From Rhodobiaceae bacterium (GTDB taxonomy: Bacteria > Pseudomonadota > Alphaproteobacteria > Parvibaculales > Parvibaculaceae), in assembly GCA_003330885.1 (NCBI GenBank), contig CP030277.1:496001-560000 (forward strand): DNA of 64,000 bases. Reading direction: 5' to 3'. Below the pieces are notes generated by a model that was not told the origin of the DNA, did not search any database, and saw only the letters and a program-made list of their open reading frames with translations. This document shows positions 1 to 7,618 of the stretch, in pieces. The position numbers were made by a program, and so were the translations under genes. Every line of letters starts with the position of its first letter. Position 1 is the first letter of the stretch.

Positions 1-1008
1 GCGCAGGTGTTTGGCCTTCTTGCCGCGCCCGAGCACACACGGCCTGCAGACCCATTGCCGAGTTTTGGTCCGCCGGATGTGGCATTCCTCGACTTGCCTT
101 TGCTGAACGGAGAACAAACACCTCATGCGCCTTTCATTGCTGCGACAGCAGTACCCTGGCCGGGCAGTATCGCACTCTATCGAAGCGCAACAGGCTCCGG
201 TTTTGCCCTCGACCGTGTGGTGGAGGTGCCCGCCACCATGGGCCGAACGCTGACGGACCTTGCAGCCGGTCCCGTGAGCCGATGGGATAGGGCAAACTCA
301 CTACAGGTGCGCCTGACAAGTGGCGAATTGCAGAGTGTTTCGGACCAGGCCGTACTCAATGGGGCGAACTTTGCGGCCCTGGAATCCACACCGGGATCCT
401 GGGAGGTGATCCAGTTTGCAGAAGCCGACCTTGTTGACGTGAACACTTATGTTCTGAGCGGCCTGCTGCGCGGGCAGGGCGGCACTGAACAGGCAATGCT
501 AGGAACGCTTGGCACTGGCGCGCGCTTCGTGCTCTTAAACGATGCGGTACAGCAGATCGGCCTGTCATCAGGAGAGCGCGGTCTCGACATTCATTGGCGC
601 TATGGCCCGGGCCGTTATGGCATTGATCATGAGACCAATGCGACCGAGCTACGGGCCTTTGATGGAGTTGGCCTGCGTCCACTCTCGCCTGTTCATGTGA
701 TAGGGCGGCGCAACGAAGCGGGCGACATCAACCTTTCCTGGATACGGCGGACCCGTATAGATGGCGATAGCTGGGTTGGGCTTGACGTGCCACTGGGTGA
801 AGAAATCCAAGCCTATGAGGTCGATGTTCTAGAGGGAGGGAGTGTGACACGCACACTTGCTGCTTCAACCATGTCGACCGTTTACACCAGCACCGATCAG
901 ATCGCCGATTTCGGCAGCGCCGAATTTTCAACACTCGATCTTCGCATCAGTCAATTGAGCCAGGCCTTTGGTCGTGGCACCAGCAGAGAGGTTACGCTTC
1001 ATGTCTGA
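1..1008 (+). CDS. GTA/phage tail tip (host-specificity) protein, C-terminal part
   Basis: The reading frame is open to the first base of the window, so only the last ~335 residues of a longer protein are present. The sequence is rich in short beta-strand-like segments with phrases such as LSGLLRGQGGTE that are typical of the C-terminal region of the large tail tip / baseplate protein of Rhodobacter-type gene transfer agents and related siphophages (known family knowledge, recognised by eye). The next gene (DUF2793) overlaps its stop by 8 bases, which is the usual arrangement at the distal end of a tail module. In a GTA this protein would form the distal tail fibre hub that contacts the recipient cell. 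I cannot tell from this fragment whether the cluster is a GTA or a prophage; the lack of integrase or lysis genes downstream favours a GTA. Confidence 0.7.
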   Translation, partial: AQVFGLLAAPEHTRPADPLPSFGPPDVAFLDLPLLNGEQTPHAPFIAATAVPWPGSIALYRSATGSGFALDRVVEVPATMGRTLTDLAAGPVSRWDRANSLQVRLTSGELQSVSDQAVLNGANFAALESTPGSWEVIQFAEADLVDVNTYVLSGLLRGQGGTEQAMLGTLGTGARFVLLNDAVQQIGLSSGERGLDIHWRYGPGRYGIDHETNATELRAFDGVGLRPLSPVHVIGRRNEAGDINLSWIRRTRIDGDSWVGLDVPLGEEIQAYEVDVLEGGSVTRTLAASTMSTVYTSTDQIADFGSAEFSTLDLRISQLSQAFGRGTSREVTLHV

Positions 1009-1720
1009 CAGCACTCATCTTGTCCTTCCCTTCGTGGAGGCTGCCCAGGCACAAAAGCATGTGACCGTGAATGAGGCGCTGAGCCGATTGGACGCACTTG
1101 TGCATCTGGCGGTGGAAAGTGCGACTGTGGCCGTGCCGCCGGATTCTCCTACAGAGGGTGCGCGGTGGATTGTCGGCGCCGGCGCCTCAGGTGCGTGGGC
1201 AGGTGAAGACGGGAAGGTTGCCGCTTATATCGATGGGGCGTGGGTGTTTCTGACCCCCAATGCGGGCTGGCAGGCATGGGACGCGGCGACCCGAACCTGG
1301 TTGCTCCATGACGGGACGACCTGGTTCGCGGGACCTGCAGGCACAGTCGCAGCTCTCACACCCAACATGGCGGCCACCCGTATCGAGACGATAGAGACCG
1401 ATCACAGCATTTTGGCTGGTGCCTTCAACGACACGGCGCTCACCATCCCTGATCGCGCCATCGTCTTTGGGGTGACGGGGAGGGTGCTGACAGACATTAC
1501 AGGTCCTGCATCCTGGACCCTTGGGGTGAGCGCTGACCCAGGCCGATATGGCAACGCTATTGGCACCTCTGCAGGCAGTACCGTGAATGGCGTGAGTGGC
1601 GCTCCAACCGCCTATTACGGTGCGACACCCGTACGCGTCGCCGGGACCGGCGGCGATTTCACCGGCGGTTCGCTCCGCCTGGCGCTCCACTATCTGGCGC
1701 TGGAAATCCCGACTGCTTAA
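1001..1720 (+). CDS. DUF2793 domain tail-associated protein
   Basis: A 239-residue protein starting at the ATG at 1001, overlapping the tail tip gene by 8 bases. The N-terminal ~110 residues (STHLVLPFVEAAQAQKHVT, then LDALVHLAVES and WIVGAGASGAWAG) are the recognisable DUF2793 domain, found at the end of GTA and prophage tail modules. The C-terminal half (after the Trp-rich FLTPNAGWQAWDA stretch) is variable and probably binds a surface or forms a fibre tip. Function is not established for the family; a role in tail fibre or adhesion is inference from position. The upstream in-frame start at 968 lies inside the previous gene and has no ribosome binding site. Confidence 0.75.
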   Translation: MSDSTHLVLPFVEAAQAQKHVTVNEALSRLDALVHLAVESATVAVPPDSPTEGARWIVGAGASGAWAGEDGKVAAYIDGAWVFLTPNAGWQAWDAATRTWLLHDGTTWFAGPAGTVAALTPNMAATRIETIETDHSILAGAFNDTALTIPDRAIVFGVTGRVLTDITGPASWTLGVSADPGRYGNAIGTSAGSTVNGVSGAPTAYYGATPVRVAGTGGDFTGGSLRLALHYLALEIPTA

Positions 1721-1781
1721 TGGAAGCAAATGAGCAAAAACAGATGTAGGAATAAAAACCTATATCACCTATACTCAGCTC

Positions 1782-2255
1782 ATGACCCAAGCTCTCCACC
1801 CATCCCCGTCAACGTCGGAAATGTCTAACTCTATGATTCCAAAGGAAAACCATGCTGTGCGATCAAACCAGCCGGTGATCTGTGGAATGGATTTGATGGT
1901 TCTCGGTGCTGCTGTTGCGCACTATGGGCGAGGGCTGGATGAGGATGTGTTGGCTGCGCTGAGTTGGGCCTTCCTCAATCGCCGCGCCAACGGAGACGGG
2001 AGCGAGATTGCGCCCGAAGCCGCCGGTTCGCCGGCCAGATCATCGGAATGGGCCGCCGCATTGATGGGAGATCCATTGGAACAGGAGGCCGCCCGGGCGC
2101 TCGCAGTGTTTGCTCGGGTCGTCGCAGGTGGTGTGGCCGATCCGACAGAGGGTGCTATACGCTTTCATTGCCACGACGAAACACCCTCATGGGCCGAGAA
2201 TATGGATATTCGGGCGGTGATTGGTCCCTACCTCTTCTACGCATCTAGATCATAA
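1782..2255 (+). CDS. SleB-like cell wall hydrolase, apparently divergent
   Basis: 157 residues from the ATG at 1782, or 132 from a GTG at 1857 that has a better purine-rich site (AAAGGA) ahead of it. The centre (LSWAFLNRR) and C-terminus (GAIRFHCHDETPSWA, then IGPYLFY) resemble the NR and GATHYH-PxWA-FY signatures of SleB/Hydrolase_2 peptidoglycan hydrolases. The usual early EARGE segment carrying the catalytic glutamate is not evident: the corresponding region reads GAAVAHYGRGLDED. It may therefore be inactive or use another acid. It follows the tail module by 61 bases, so release or entry through the cell wall would make sense, but this is inference. Family assignment is by motif only. Confidence 0.45.
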   Translation: MTQALHPSPSTSEMSNSMIPKENHAVRSNQPVICGMDLMVLGAAVAHYGRGLDEDVLAALSWAFLNRRANGDGSEIAPEAAGSPARSSEWAAALMGDPLEQEAARALAVFARVVAGGVADPTEGAIRFHCHDETPSWAENMDIRAVIGPYLFYASRS

Positions 2256-2352
2256 GGTCAGGACAAATCGCAGCAATTTGTTTGCAAATAGAACGGCTGG
2301 TTTTTGCATTTGATTAGGCTTTCATCCGTATTCTGACGGTTCAGCACTATTT

Positions 2353-2553
2353 GTGCGACTGAGGATCGGTGCAATGGCACAGCGGATGATATTTTTGAGA
2401 GAGAGACGACGGGCTTCGATGCGCCGCATGTCTTTTGTCGTCCTGCTGATGGCGGTGACCATGATGATCTTTCTGGCGGGCGTTCGCGTCGGCGTGCAAT
2501 ACGCCTCGCAGATCAATGAGCGGACACCGGTCTTCGCATCGCTCGAGCATTAG
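2353..2553 (+). CDS. Small single-pass membrane protein, unknown
   Basis: A short frame of 66 codons from GTG 2353; an ATG at 2374 is an alternative start. The N-terminus is strongly basic (RERRRASMRR), followed by one hydrophobic stretch of about 20 residues (VVLLMAVTMMIFLAGV) and a short polar tail, so an inner membrane anchor with its N-terminus in the cytoplasm is expected. No family is recognised. It stands alone between the SleB-like gene and the SDR gene. The clean basic/hydrophobic/polar pattern suggests it is real, but a chance frame cannot be ruled out. Confidence 0.4.
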   Translation: MRLRIGAMAQRMIFLRERRRASMRRMSFVVLLMAVTMMIFLAGVRVGVQYASQINERTPVFASLEH

Positions 2554-2625
2554 CTCACACCCCCAGATTCCCCCCTCTGAACTTTCCTGCTATGACTGCC
2601 CTAAAACAAAAACCGGGGAAACGTC

Positions 2626-3426
2626 ATGGATCTTCATCTCACCGACAAACGCGTACTTGTCACAGGCTCCTATCGGGGCACAGGACAGGCGATCGCTAAG
2701 CTGTTTGCAGAGGAGGGGGCAACAGTTCTTGTGCATGGCCTTGAAGCGGGCACTGCCGATCCAATCGCTGAGGAGATCAACGCAGCAGGTGGTATGGCAG
2801 CACCTGTGACTGGTGACATCCGCACCGATGAAGGTGCGGCACAGTTAGCGTCGCAAGTCGATGCACTGGGTCCCCTCGACATCCTCATCAACAATTATGG
2901 CACCGCTGATCGGGCAAGCTGGTCGAGCGCTGACAGTGATGCCTGGCATGAAGCCTATGACGTGAACGTGCTCTCTGCTGTGCGGATGGTTCGCCATTTT
3001 ATGGACCCCATGAAAAAGGCGGGTTGGGGCCGCATCATTCAGCTCGGCACCATCGGGTCCACAACGCCGGCTGCCCGCATGCCCCATTATTACGCGTCCA
3101 AAGGCGCGCTCCACACATTGACGGTGAGTCTTGCGAAAGAACTCGCCGGAACAGGGGTCACCTCAAACATTGTCTCGCCCGGTCTCATCAAGACAAAAGA
3201 GGTAGAAACCTGGTTCATGACACTTGCCAAGAAAAACGGCTGGGGCGATGATTGGGACGAAATTGAAGCCAAGGCCATGGAAGAAGTGACAGGCGGTCTC
3301 ACCGGCCGCATCGCGAGGACTGAGGAAGTGGCCGCCCTTGTGGCCTTTGTCGCCAGCCCGCTCGCCGACTCGATCACCAGCACCAATTTCCGCATTGATG
3401 GCGGCTCGACAGCGATTGTGTCATGA
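2626..3426 (+). CDS. SDR family NAD(P)-dependent oxidoreductase
   Basis: A 266-residue classical short-chain dehydrogenase. The cofactor motif TGSYRGTG is at residues 13-20, the NNYG motif at 89-92, and the catalytic Y155-x-x-x-K159 (YYASK) is intact; a Ser at ~145 completes the triad. The C-terminal RIDGGSTAIVS ends as in FabG-like ketoacyl reductases. The insert FMTLAKKNGWGDDWDEIEAK before the C-terminal helix is longer than in FabG, so the substrate is probably not acyl-ACP. It is followed by acyl-CoA dehydrogenases on the same strand, so a 3-hydroxyacyl or alcohol oxidation step in a catabolic route is likely but inferred. Confidence 0.88.
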   Translation: MDLHLTDKRVLVTGSYRGTGQAIAKLFAEEGATVLVHGLEAGTADPIAEEINAAGGMAAPVTGDIRTDEGAAQLASQVDALGPLDILINNYGTADRASWSSADSDAWHEAYDVNVLSAVRMVRHFMDPMKKAGWGRIIQLGTIGSTTPAARMPHYYASKGALHTLTVSLAKELAGTGVTSNIVSPGLIKTKEVETWFMTLAKKNGWGDDWDEIEAKAMEEVTGGLTGRIARTEEVAALVAFVASPLADSITSTNFRIDGGSTAIVS

Positions 3427-3569
3427 CCTCTGAGTGGCGGAGGAGATAACCTCACGCAACGTCGAGCACGGGTTTAGAGAACCAAGAATCTCTTTCTTGC
3501 CCCCTCCTGTTTGATGCCCCAAGGTGCCGCCTCGACAAACTGAAACTCAGGTGGGAGACGCCAAACCTC

Positions 3570-4718
3570 ATGCAGACGTTCCGATTTGACCCCTGCCGGT
3601 TGCCGCCAGAAGCCGAAGCGCTTCGGGGCGAGGTCCGCGCCTTTCTGAGCGATGCGCTGACAGACATTCCCCCAGTGATCCGCGCGCAAACCTGGAGTGG
3701 CTACGACCCGGAATTCTCCAAAAAGCTGGGTGCCAAAGGCTGGATCGGCATGACCTGGCCAAAAAAATATGGCGGGCATGAACGCAGCGCCTTGGAACGA
3801 TATGTGATGCTGGAAGAGATGCTGGCCGCTGGTGCCCCTGTTGGCGCGCACTGGATAGGCGACAGGCAGAGCGGTCAATTGCTGCTGAAGTTCGGGACCG
3901 AAGAGCAGCGCCAGATGATTCTGCCCAAGGCGGCTAAAGGCGAACTGCTTTTTTGCATCGGCATGAGCGAGCCCGATAGCGGGTCTGACCTCGCCGCGAC
4001 ACGCACCAAAGCCGAAAAGACCGACGGCGGCTGGATCGTCAACGGCACCAAACTCTGGACGTCGAACGCGCACAACGCGCATTACATGATTGCGCTCTTC
4101 CGCACGAATTTTGATCCCGACAATAAACATGCGGGGCTCACCCAGTTTCTGGTGGATCTCACTATACCGGGCATCACCATCCGCCCGATCAAAGATCTCA
4201 CTGGCAATGCTCACTTCAACGAAGTCGTCTTTGAAGATGTCTTTGTGCCCGACAATATGATGGTGGGTAGTGAGGGCAATGGCTGGATGCAGGTCACAGC
4301 CGAATTGGCGTTCGAGCGCAGCGGCCCTGAACGCTACCTCTCCAGTTTCCTTCTTCTAACTGAATTGATCCGCGAGCTTGGACGAACAGGGGACACGAGT
4401 GCGGACGCAGAGATTGGGCGCCTTGTTGCCCATCTCGTGACGCTCCGCCAAATGTCGGTCTCCATCGCGGGGCTCTTGGAGGCAGGGGAAAATCCAATTC
4501 AGGAAGCCTCTGTCGTCAAAGACCTCGGTGCTCTTTACGAGCAGGAACTTCCCGTAAAGGCCCATGAGCTTGCAGGCGTAGAACCCATGCTTGGCACGGG
4601 GTCGGACTATGCGCAGGTACTGGGCTTCTTGACCCAGGCAAGCGTGTCTTTTTCGTTGCGCGGTGGTACCCGCGAAATACTGCGCGGCATTATTGCCCGC
4701 GGCCTTGGATTGCGGTGA
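3570..4718 (+). CDS. Acyl-CoA dehydrogenase, large-subunit type
   Basis: A 382-residue flavoprotein with the ordinary three-part fold: N-terminal helical domain, middle beta domain with IGMSEPDSGSDLAATRTKAE and WIVNGTKLWTS (FAD and substrate binding), and C-terminal helices ending GGTREILRGIIARGLGLR. The position that is the catalytic Glu in MCAD-type enzymes (EGT) reads GGT here. It removes hydrogens from an acyl-CoA thioester and passes electrons to ETF. The next gene is a shorter acyl-CoA dehydrogenase starting 10 bases downstream, so the two are probably subunits of a heteromeric enzyme of the type known for branched-chain or steroid side chain oxidation. Substrate cannot be read from sequence. 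Confidence 0.9.
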   Translation: MQTFRFDPCRLPPEAEALRGEVRAFLSDALTDIPPVIRAQTWSGYDPEFSKKLGAKGWIGMTWPKKYGGHERSALERYVMLEEMLAAGAPVGAHWIGDRQSGQLLLKFGTEEQRQMILPKAAKGELLFCIGMSEPDSGSDLAATRTKAEKTDGGWIVNGTKLWTSNAHNAHYMIALFRTNFDPDNKHAGLTQFLVDLTIPGITIRPIKDLTGNAHFNEVVFEDVFVPDNMMVGSEGNGWMQVTAELAFERSGPERYLSSFLLLTELIRELGRTGDTSADAEIGRLVAHLVTLRQMSVSIAGLLEAGENPIQEASVVKDLGALYEQELPVKAHELAGVEPMLGTGSDYAQVLGFLTQASVSFSLRGGTREILRGIIARGLGLR

Positions 4719-4728
4719 GGAGAGCATC

Positions 4729-5757
4729 ATGAGCGAATTCAGAAATCTCCTCGGCGAAACCATTGAGCGTCTGCTCGCTGATCATGCAACCAAAGAGACC
4801 GTGCAGGGCGCGGAAGAAGGCACCTGGCCGGAAGGGCTTTGGTCAGCTCTCGAAGAAAATGGCCTGACACGTCTGATGGCGAGCGAAGCCCAGGGCGGGG
4901 CAGGTGGCACCTGGGGCGACGCTTTGGTCTTGCTGCGGGCCCAAGGTCGCTACGCAGCGCCGGTGCCGTTGGCGGAAACCATGGTCGCGGCTTGGCTCCT
5001 GTCCGAAGCGGGATTGGATGTTCCCGACGGCCCCCTGACTCTGTTGACAGGCGTGGCGCTCAGCAGCGACGGCACGCTCAGCGGCACCGCTCCTCATGTT
5101 CCCTGGGGCCGCAAGGCAGTCCTCGGCGTGGCCATGGTGGAAGGAGCAGATGGAAAATTCCATGTCGTGTCCACCCCGCTTGCCGGTGTGAAGATCGTGG
5201 AAGAAGAGAACATCGCCCGGGAGCCGCGCGACTCCATCACCTTTGACGGCCACACCGTGACGTCCGCCCCTTGCAACCTGACAGAAGGTCTTGAAACCTG
5301 GGGAGCTCTCATGCGGTCAGGCCTTATGGCTGGCGGGCTCGACTATCTGCTCACCGAATCCGTTGAATATGCCAATGACCGCAAACAGTTTGGAAAACCC
5401 ATCGGCAAGTTCCAGGCAGTGCAGCAGCAACTGGCCGTCCTGGCAACCCAGGCCGCTGCCGCAGGCGCCATTGCGTCTCATGCCTGCGAACGCGCTGGGG
5501 AGACGGATGATCCAGGCTTTGAGGTTGCTGTCGCCAAAACCCGGATTGATGAGGCGGTCAATCTTTCTACGTCGATTTCCCATCAGGTCCACGGCGCCAT
5601 TGGCTTTACCTATGAGCACGGCCTTCATCTCGTCACCCGTCGCCTCTGGAGCTGGCGGGCCGAGTATGGCAGTGGACGGTCCTGGGCGGCACGTCTCGGG
5701 CGTCAGGCAATTGAACGCGGCGCAGATGCCCTTTGGGCAGACGTCACCGCGCGCTAA
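4729..5757 (+). CDS. Acyl-CoA dehydrogenase, small-subunit type
   Basis: 342 residues from the ATG at 4729 (GAGGAGAG just upstream); the longer in-frame start at 4663 lies inside the previous gene. It has the C-terminal acyl-CoA dehydrogenase helical domain (ESVEYANDRKQFGKPIGKFQAV motif region and VHGAIGFTYEHGLH), but the N-terminal and middle domains are shortened and the GGTxEI tail is absent. This pattern is typical of the partner subunit in alpha2beta2 acyl-CoA dehydrogenases. It is translationally close to the large-type gene upstream, with 10 bases between them. A second such pair is present at 52991-55378. Confidence 0.88.
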   Translation: MSEFRNLLGETIERLLADHATKETVQGAEEGTWPEGLWSALEENGLTRLMASEAQGGAGGTWGDALVLLRAQGRYAAPVPLAETMVAAWLLSEAGLDVPDGPLTLLTGVALSSDGTLSGTAPHVPWGRKAVLGVAMVEGADGKFHVVSTPLAGVKIVEEENIAREPRDSITFDGHTVTSAPCNLTEGLETWGALMRSGLMAGGLDYLLTESVEYANDRKQFGKPIGKFQAVQQQLAVLATQAAAAGAIASHACERAGETDDPGFEVAVAKTRIDEAVNLSTSISHQVHGAIGFTYEHGLHLVTRRLWSWRAEYGSGRSWAARLGRQAIERGADALWADVTAR

Positions 5758-5804
5758 ACTCATTTCTCTCAATTTCCACAACCCGTTCGAAGAAAGACAG
5801 CGTC

Positions 5805-6479
5805 ATGAAAGTCTCCGAAGCACTCGACACCCGCATCACTTGCCGCGCCTATACCGATCAGCCAGTGGAAGCGGAGAAGATCAATCGCATCTTGCAGAGT
5901 GCTGCCCGGTCTCCTTCGGGTGGAAACCTGCAGCCCTGGCATGTGTGGGCCATTGGCGGGGAGAAACTCGCTGAGTTTCGCTCCATTGTTCAGTCGAAAA
6001 TTGTCGACAATCCGTTTGGCGATGGCGCGACCGAATACGACATTTATCCAAAAGAGCTGAGCGAGCCCTATAAGGCTCGGCGCGCGAAATGCGGCGAAGA
6101 CATGTATGCGAGTATTAATGTTGCGCGTGAGGACAAAGCCGAGCGCCAGAAGCACTTCAACCGCAATTTTGACCTCTTTGGAGCCCCGGCGGCCATGTTC
6201 TTTGCCATTGACCGCCAGATGGGGCTCGGCCAGTGGTCAGATCTCGGCATGTATATTCAAAGCATCATGCTGATGGCGCGTGAAGAGGGGCTGCATACAG
6301 CCCCACAGGAAGCATGGGCTCTCTGGTACAAAACCATTGGTGAATTTTTGGCCATCCCCGACAATCTGATGTTTTTCTGTGGCATGGGGATCGGCTATAT
6401 GGACGAAAATGCGCCGATCAACACATTGAGAACTGACCGCGCCGACTTTAACGAATATGCTCACATAGAAGGGTTCTGA
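5805..6479 (+). CDS. Nitroreductase family FMN oxidoreductase
   Basis: 224 residues from ATG 5805. The N-terminal ITCRAYTDQPV and RSPSGGNLQPWHVW segments are the FMN-binding signature of the nitroreductase fold; FCGMGIGYMDENAPINTLRTDR near the end is the second FMN-contacting loop seen in these enzymes. It would act as a homodimer in the cytoplasm, reducing nitroaromatics, quinones or an unidentified physiological substrate with NAD(P)H. It follows the acyl-CoA dehydrogenase pair by 47 bases on the same strand and may be co-transcribed. The start was chosen because the longer frame from 5733 overlaps the previous gene. Confidence 0.88.
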   Translation: MKVSEALDTRITCRAYTDQPVEAEKINRILQSAARSPSGGNLQPWHVWAIGGEKLAEFRSIVQSKIVDNPFGDGATEYDIYPKELSEPYKARRAKCGEDMYASINVAREDKAERQKHFNRNFDLFGAPAAMFFAIDRQMGLGQWSDLGMYIQSIMLMAREEGLHTAPQEAWALWYKTIGEFLAIPDNLMFFCGMGIGYMDENAPINTLRTDRADFNEYAHIEGF

Positions 6480-6514
6480 TCCTCCAAAACGTGCGCCGGG
6501 TTCCTTAACGAACC

Positions 6515-6541
6515 TGAACGTCTACGTTCATGGCGGGTTCA
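6515..6541. promoter_or_regulatory. Candidate response-regulator box (TGAAC / GTTCA / GTTCA, 11-bp spacing)
   Basis: TGAAC at 6515, GTTCA at 6526 and GTTCA at 6537 start exactly 11 bases apart, i.e. one helical turn, which is how OmpR/PhoP-family regulators dock in tandem. The first two form the perfect palindrome GAACGTCTACGTTC (6516-6529). The box is 25 bases before the PepSY gene and has a mirror-image counterpart at 9025-9050 after the kinase gene. Binding by the regulator at 6944 is inference. Confidence 0.5.
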
Positions 6542-6566
6542 GGCGATCTCGCGTACAACGAGGGTC

Positions 6567-6914
6567 ATGAAACGCCAGTCCACCATATTTGCCACTTTGT
6601 TGGCCCTGACATGTCTCATCACAAGCGGCGGCATTGCCTCTGCAAATGATGATCCATGGGGCCCCTTTGGCAGCACCTATGCAAGGTCCGATCAGGATGA
6701 TGCCCGCGACGCCGTGCGCTCCGGTCAATACATCTCCATGGAGCAGGCCTTGTCCACGGTGCGGTCCCGGTATCCAGGACGCCTCCTGGATGCTGCGTTC
6801 AATCGCCGGTCTGGTGTCTACAACATCAAAATGCTGTCGGAAGGGGAAGTTCTGCTGGTCGCAGTCGATGCCCGCTCTGGCAGCATCATGAATGTGCGCA
6901 GGGGTGGGCGGTAA
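6567..6914 (+). CDS. Small periplasmic PepSY-domain protein
   Basis: 115 residues with a signal peptide (basic MKRQ, hydrophobic core to about residue 22, cleavage near IASA-ND). The mature part is one PepSY domain: ISMEQALSTVRSRYPG, then a YNIKMLSEGEVLLVAVDA strand pair and the G-S-I-M-N-V-R tail. PepSY proteins often modulate a partner sensor or protease. It lies 29 bases ahead of a PhoP/PhoQ-like pair, matching the arrangement in which a small periplasmic protein (for example FeuN upstream of FeuPQ in Sinorhizobium) tunes the kinase. That role is inference from position. Confidence 0.8.
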   Translation: MKRQSTIFATLLALTCLITSGGIASANDDPWGPFGSTYARSDQDDARDAVRSGQYISMEQALSTVRSRYPGRLLDAAFNRRSGVYNIKMLSEGEVLLVAVDARSGSIMNVRRGGR

Positions 6915-6943
6915 CGCCTGCGGGACGCACGAAGGAGATTCCC

Positions 6944-7618
6944 ATGCGGTTGCTTGTTGTTGAAGATGATCCGGATTTGAGCCGCCAGATGCGTGAAGCG
7001 CTGTCAGACGCGGGCTATGTGGTTGATACGGCCGCCGATGGCGAAGAAGGTCACTTCTTGGGTGATACTGAACCCTATGATGCTGTCATCCTGGATCTCG
7101 GTCTGCCGGAAATGGACGGCGTGACGGTGTTGGAAAAATGGCGCCGCGCGGGCAAGGATATGCCGGTCCTCATTCTCACGGCACGAGATCGCTGGTCCGA
7201 CAAGGTCGCAGGCTTTGATGCTGGTGCAGACGACTATGTCACCAAGCCTTTCTACACAGAAGAAGTATTGGCACGGGTTCGCGCGCTGCTTCGACGCTCA
7301 GCCGGCCATGCGACCAGTGAGTTGGAGCTCGGTGGCTTGCGGATTGATACGCGCAGCGCGCGCGTAACGCTGAACGGCGAGCCCATCAAACTCACGTCGC
7401 TGGAATATCGTTTGCTCGCCTACCTGATGCACCACCAGGATAAGGTTGTGTCCCGGACCGAACTGGTCGAGCATCTCTACGATCAGGACTTTGATCGTGA
7501 TTCAAACACAATCGAAGTCTTTGTAGGGCGTCTGCGTCGCAAACTCGGCAAGGACGTCATCGAAACGGTTCGGGGATTGGGGTACCGACTTGCAACTGCG
7601 GAAGATGCGGCTCGATAG
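6944..7618 (+). CDS. OmpR/PhoP-family response regulator
   Basis: 224 residues. Receiver domain 1-115 with the acidic pocket ED at residues 7-8, phosphoacceptor D51 (VILDLGLPEMDG), T at ~79 and K at ~101 (YVTKPF). The C-terminal winged helix (~125-220) has the RTELVEHLY and NTIEVFVGRLRRKL recognition features. A clear AAGGAG site precedes ATG 6944. It overlaps the kinase gene by 14 bases. With the kinase it forms a PhoPQ/FeuPQ-like system. Candidate target boxes occur before the PepSY gene and before the lipoprotein gene at 9119. Confidence 0.92.
   Translation: MRLLVVEDDPDLSRQMREALSDAGYVVDTAADGEEGHFLGDTEPYDAVILDLGLPEMDGVTVLEKWRRAGKDMPVLILTARDRWSDKVAGFDAGADDYVTKPFYTEEVLARVRALLRRSAGHATSELELGGLRIDTRSARVTLNGEPIKLTSLEYRLLAYLMHHQDKVVSRTELVEHLYDQDFDRDSNTIEVFVGRLRRKLGKDVIETVRGLGYRLATAEDAAR

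Noticed and set aside
1-2255. Complete prophage
   Set aside because: Only tail-end genes are visible and no integrase, repressor or att repeat follows; a GTA-type cluster fits better, but the upstream part is outside the window.
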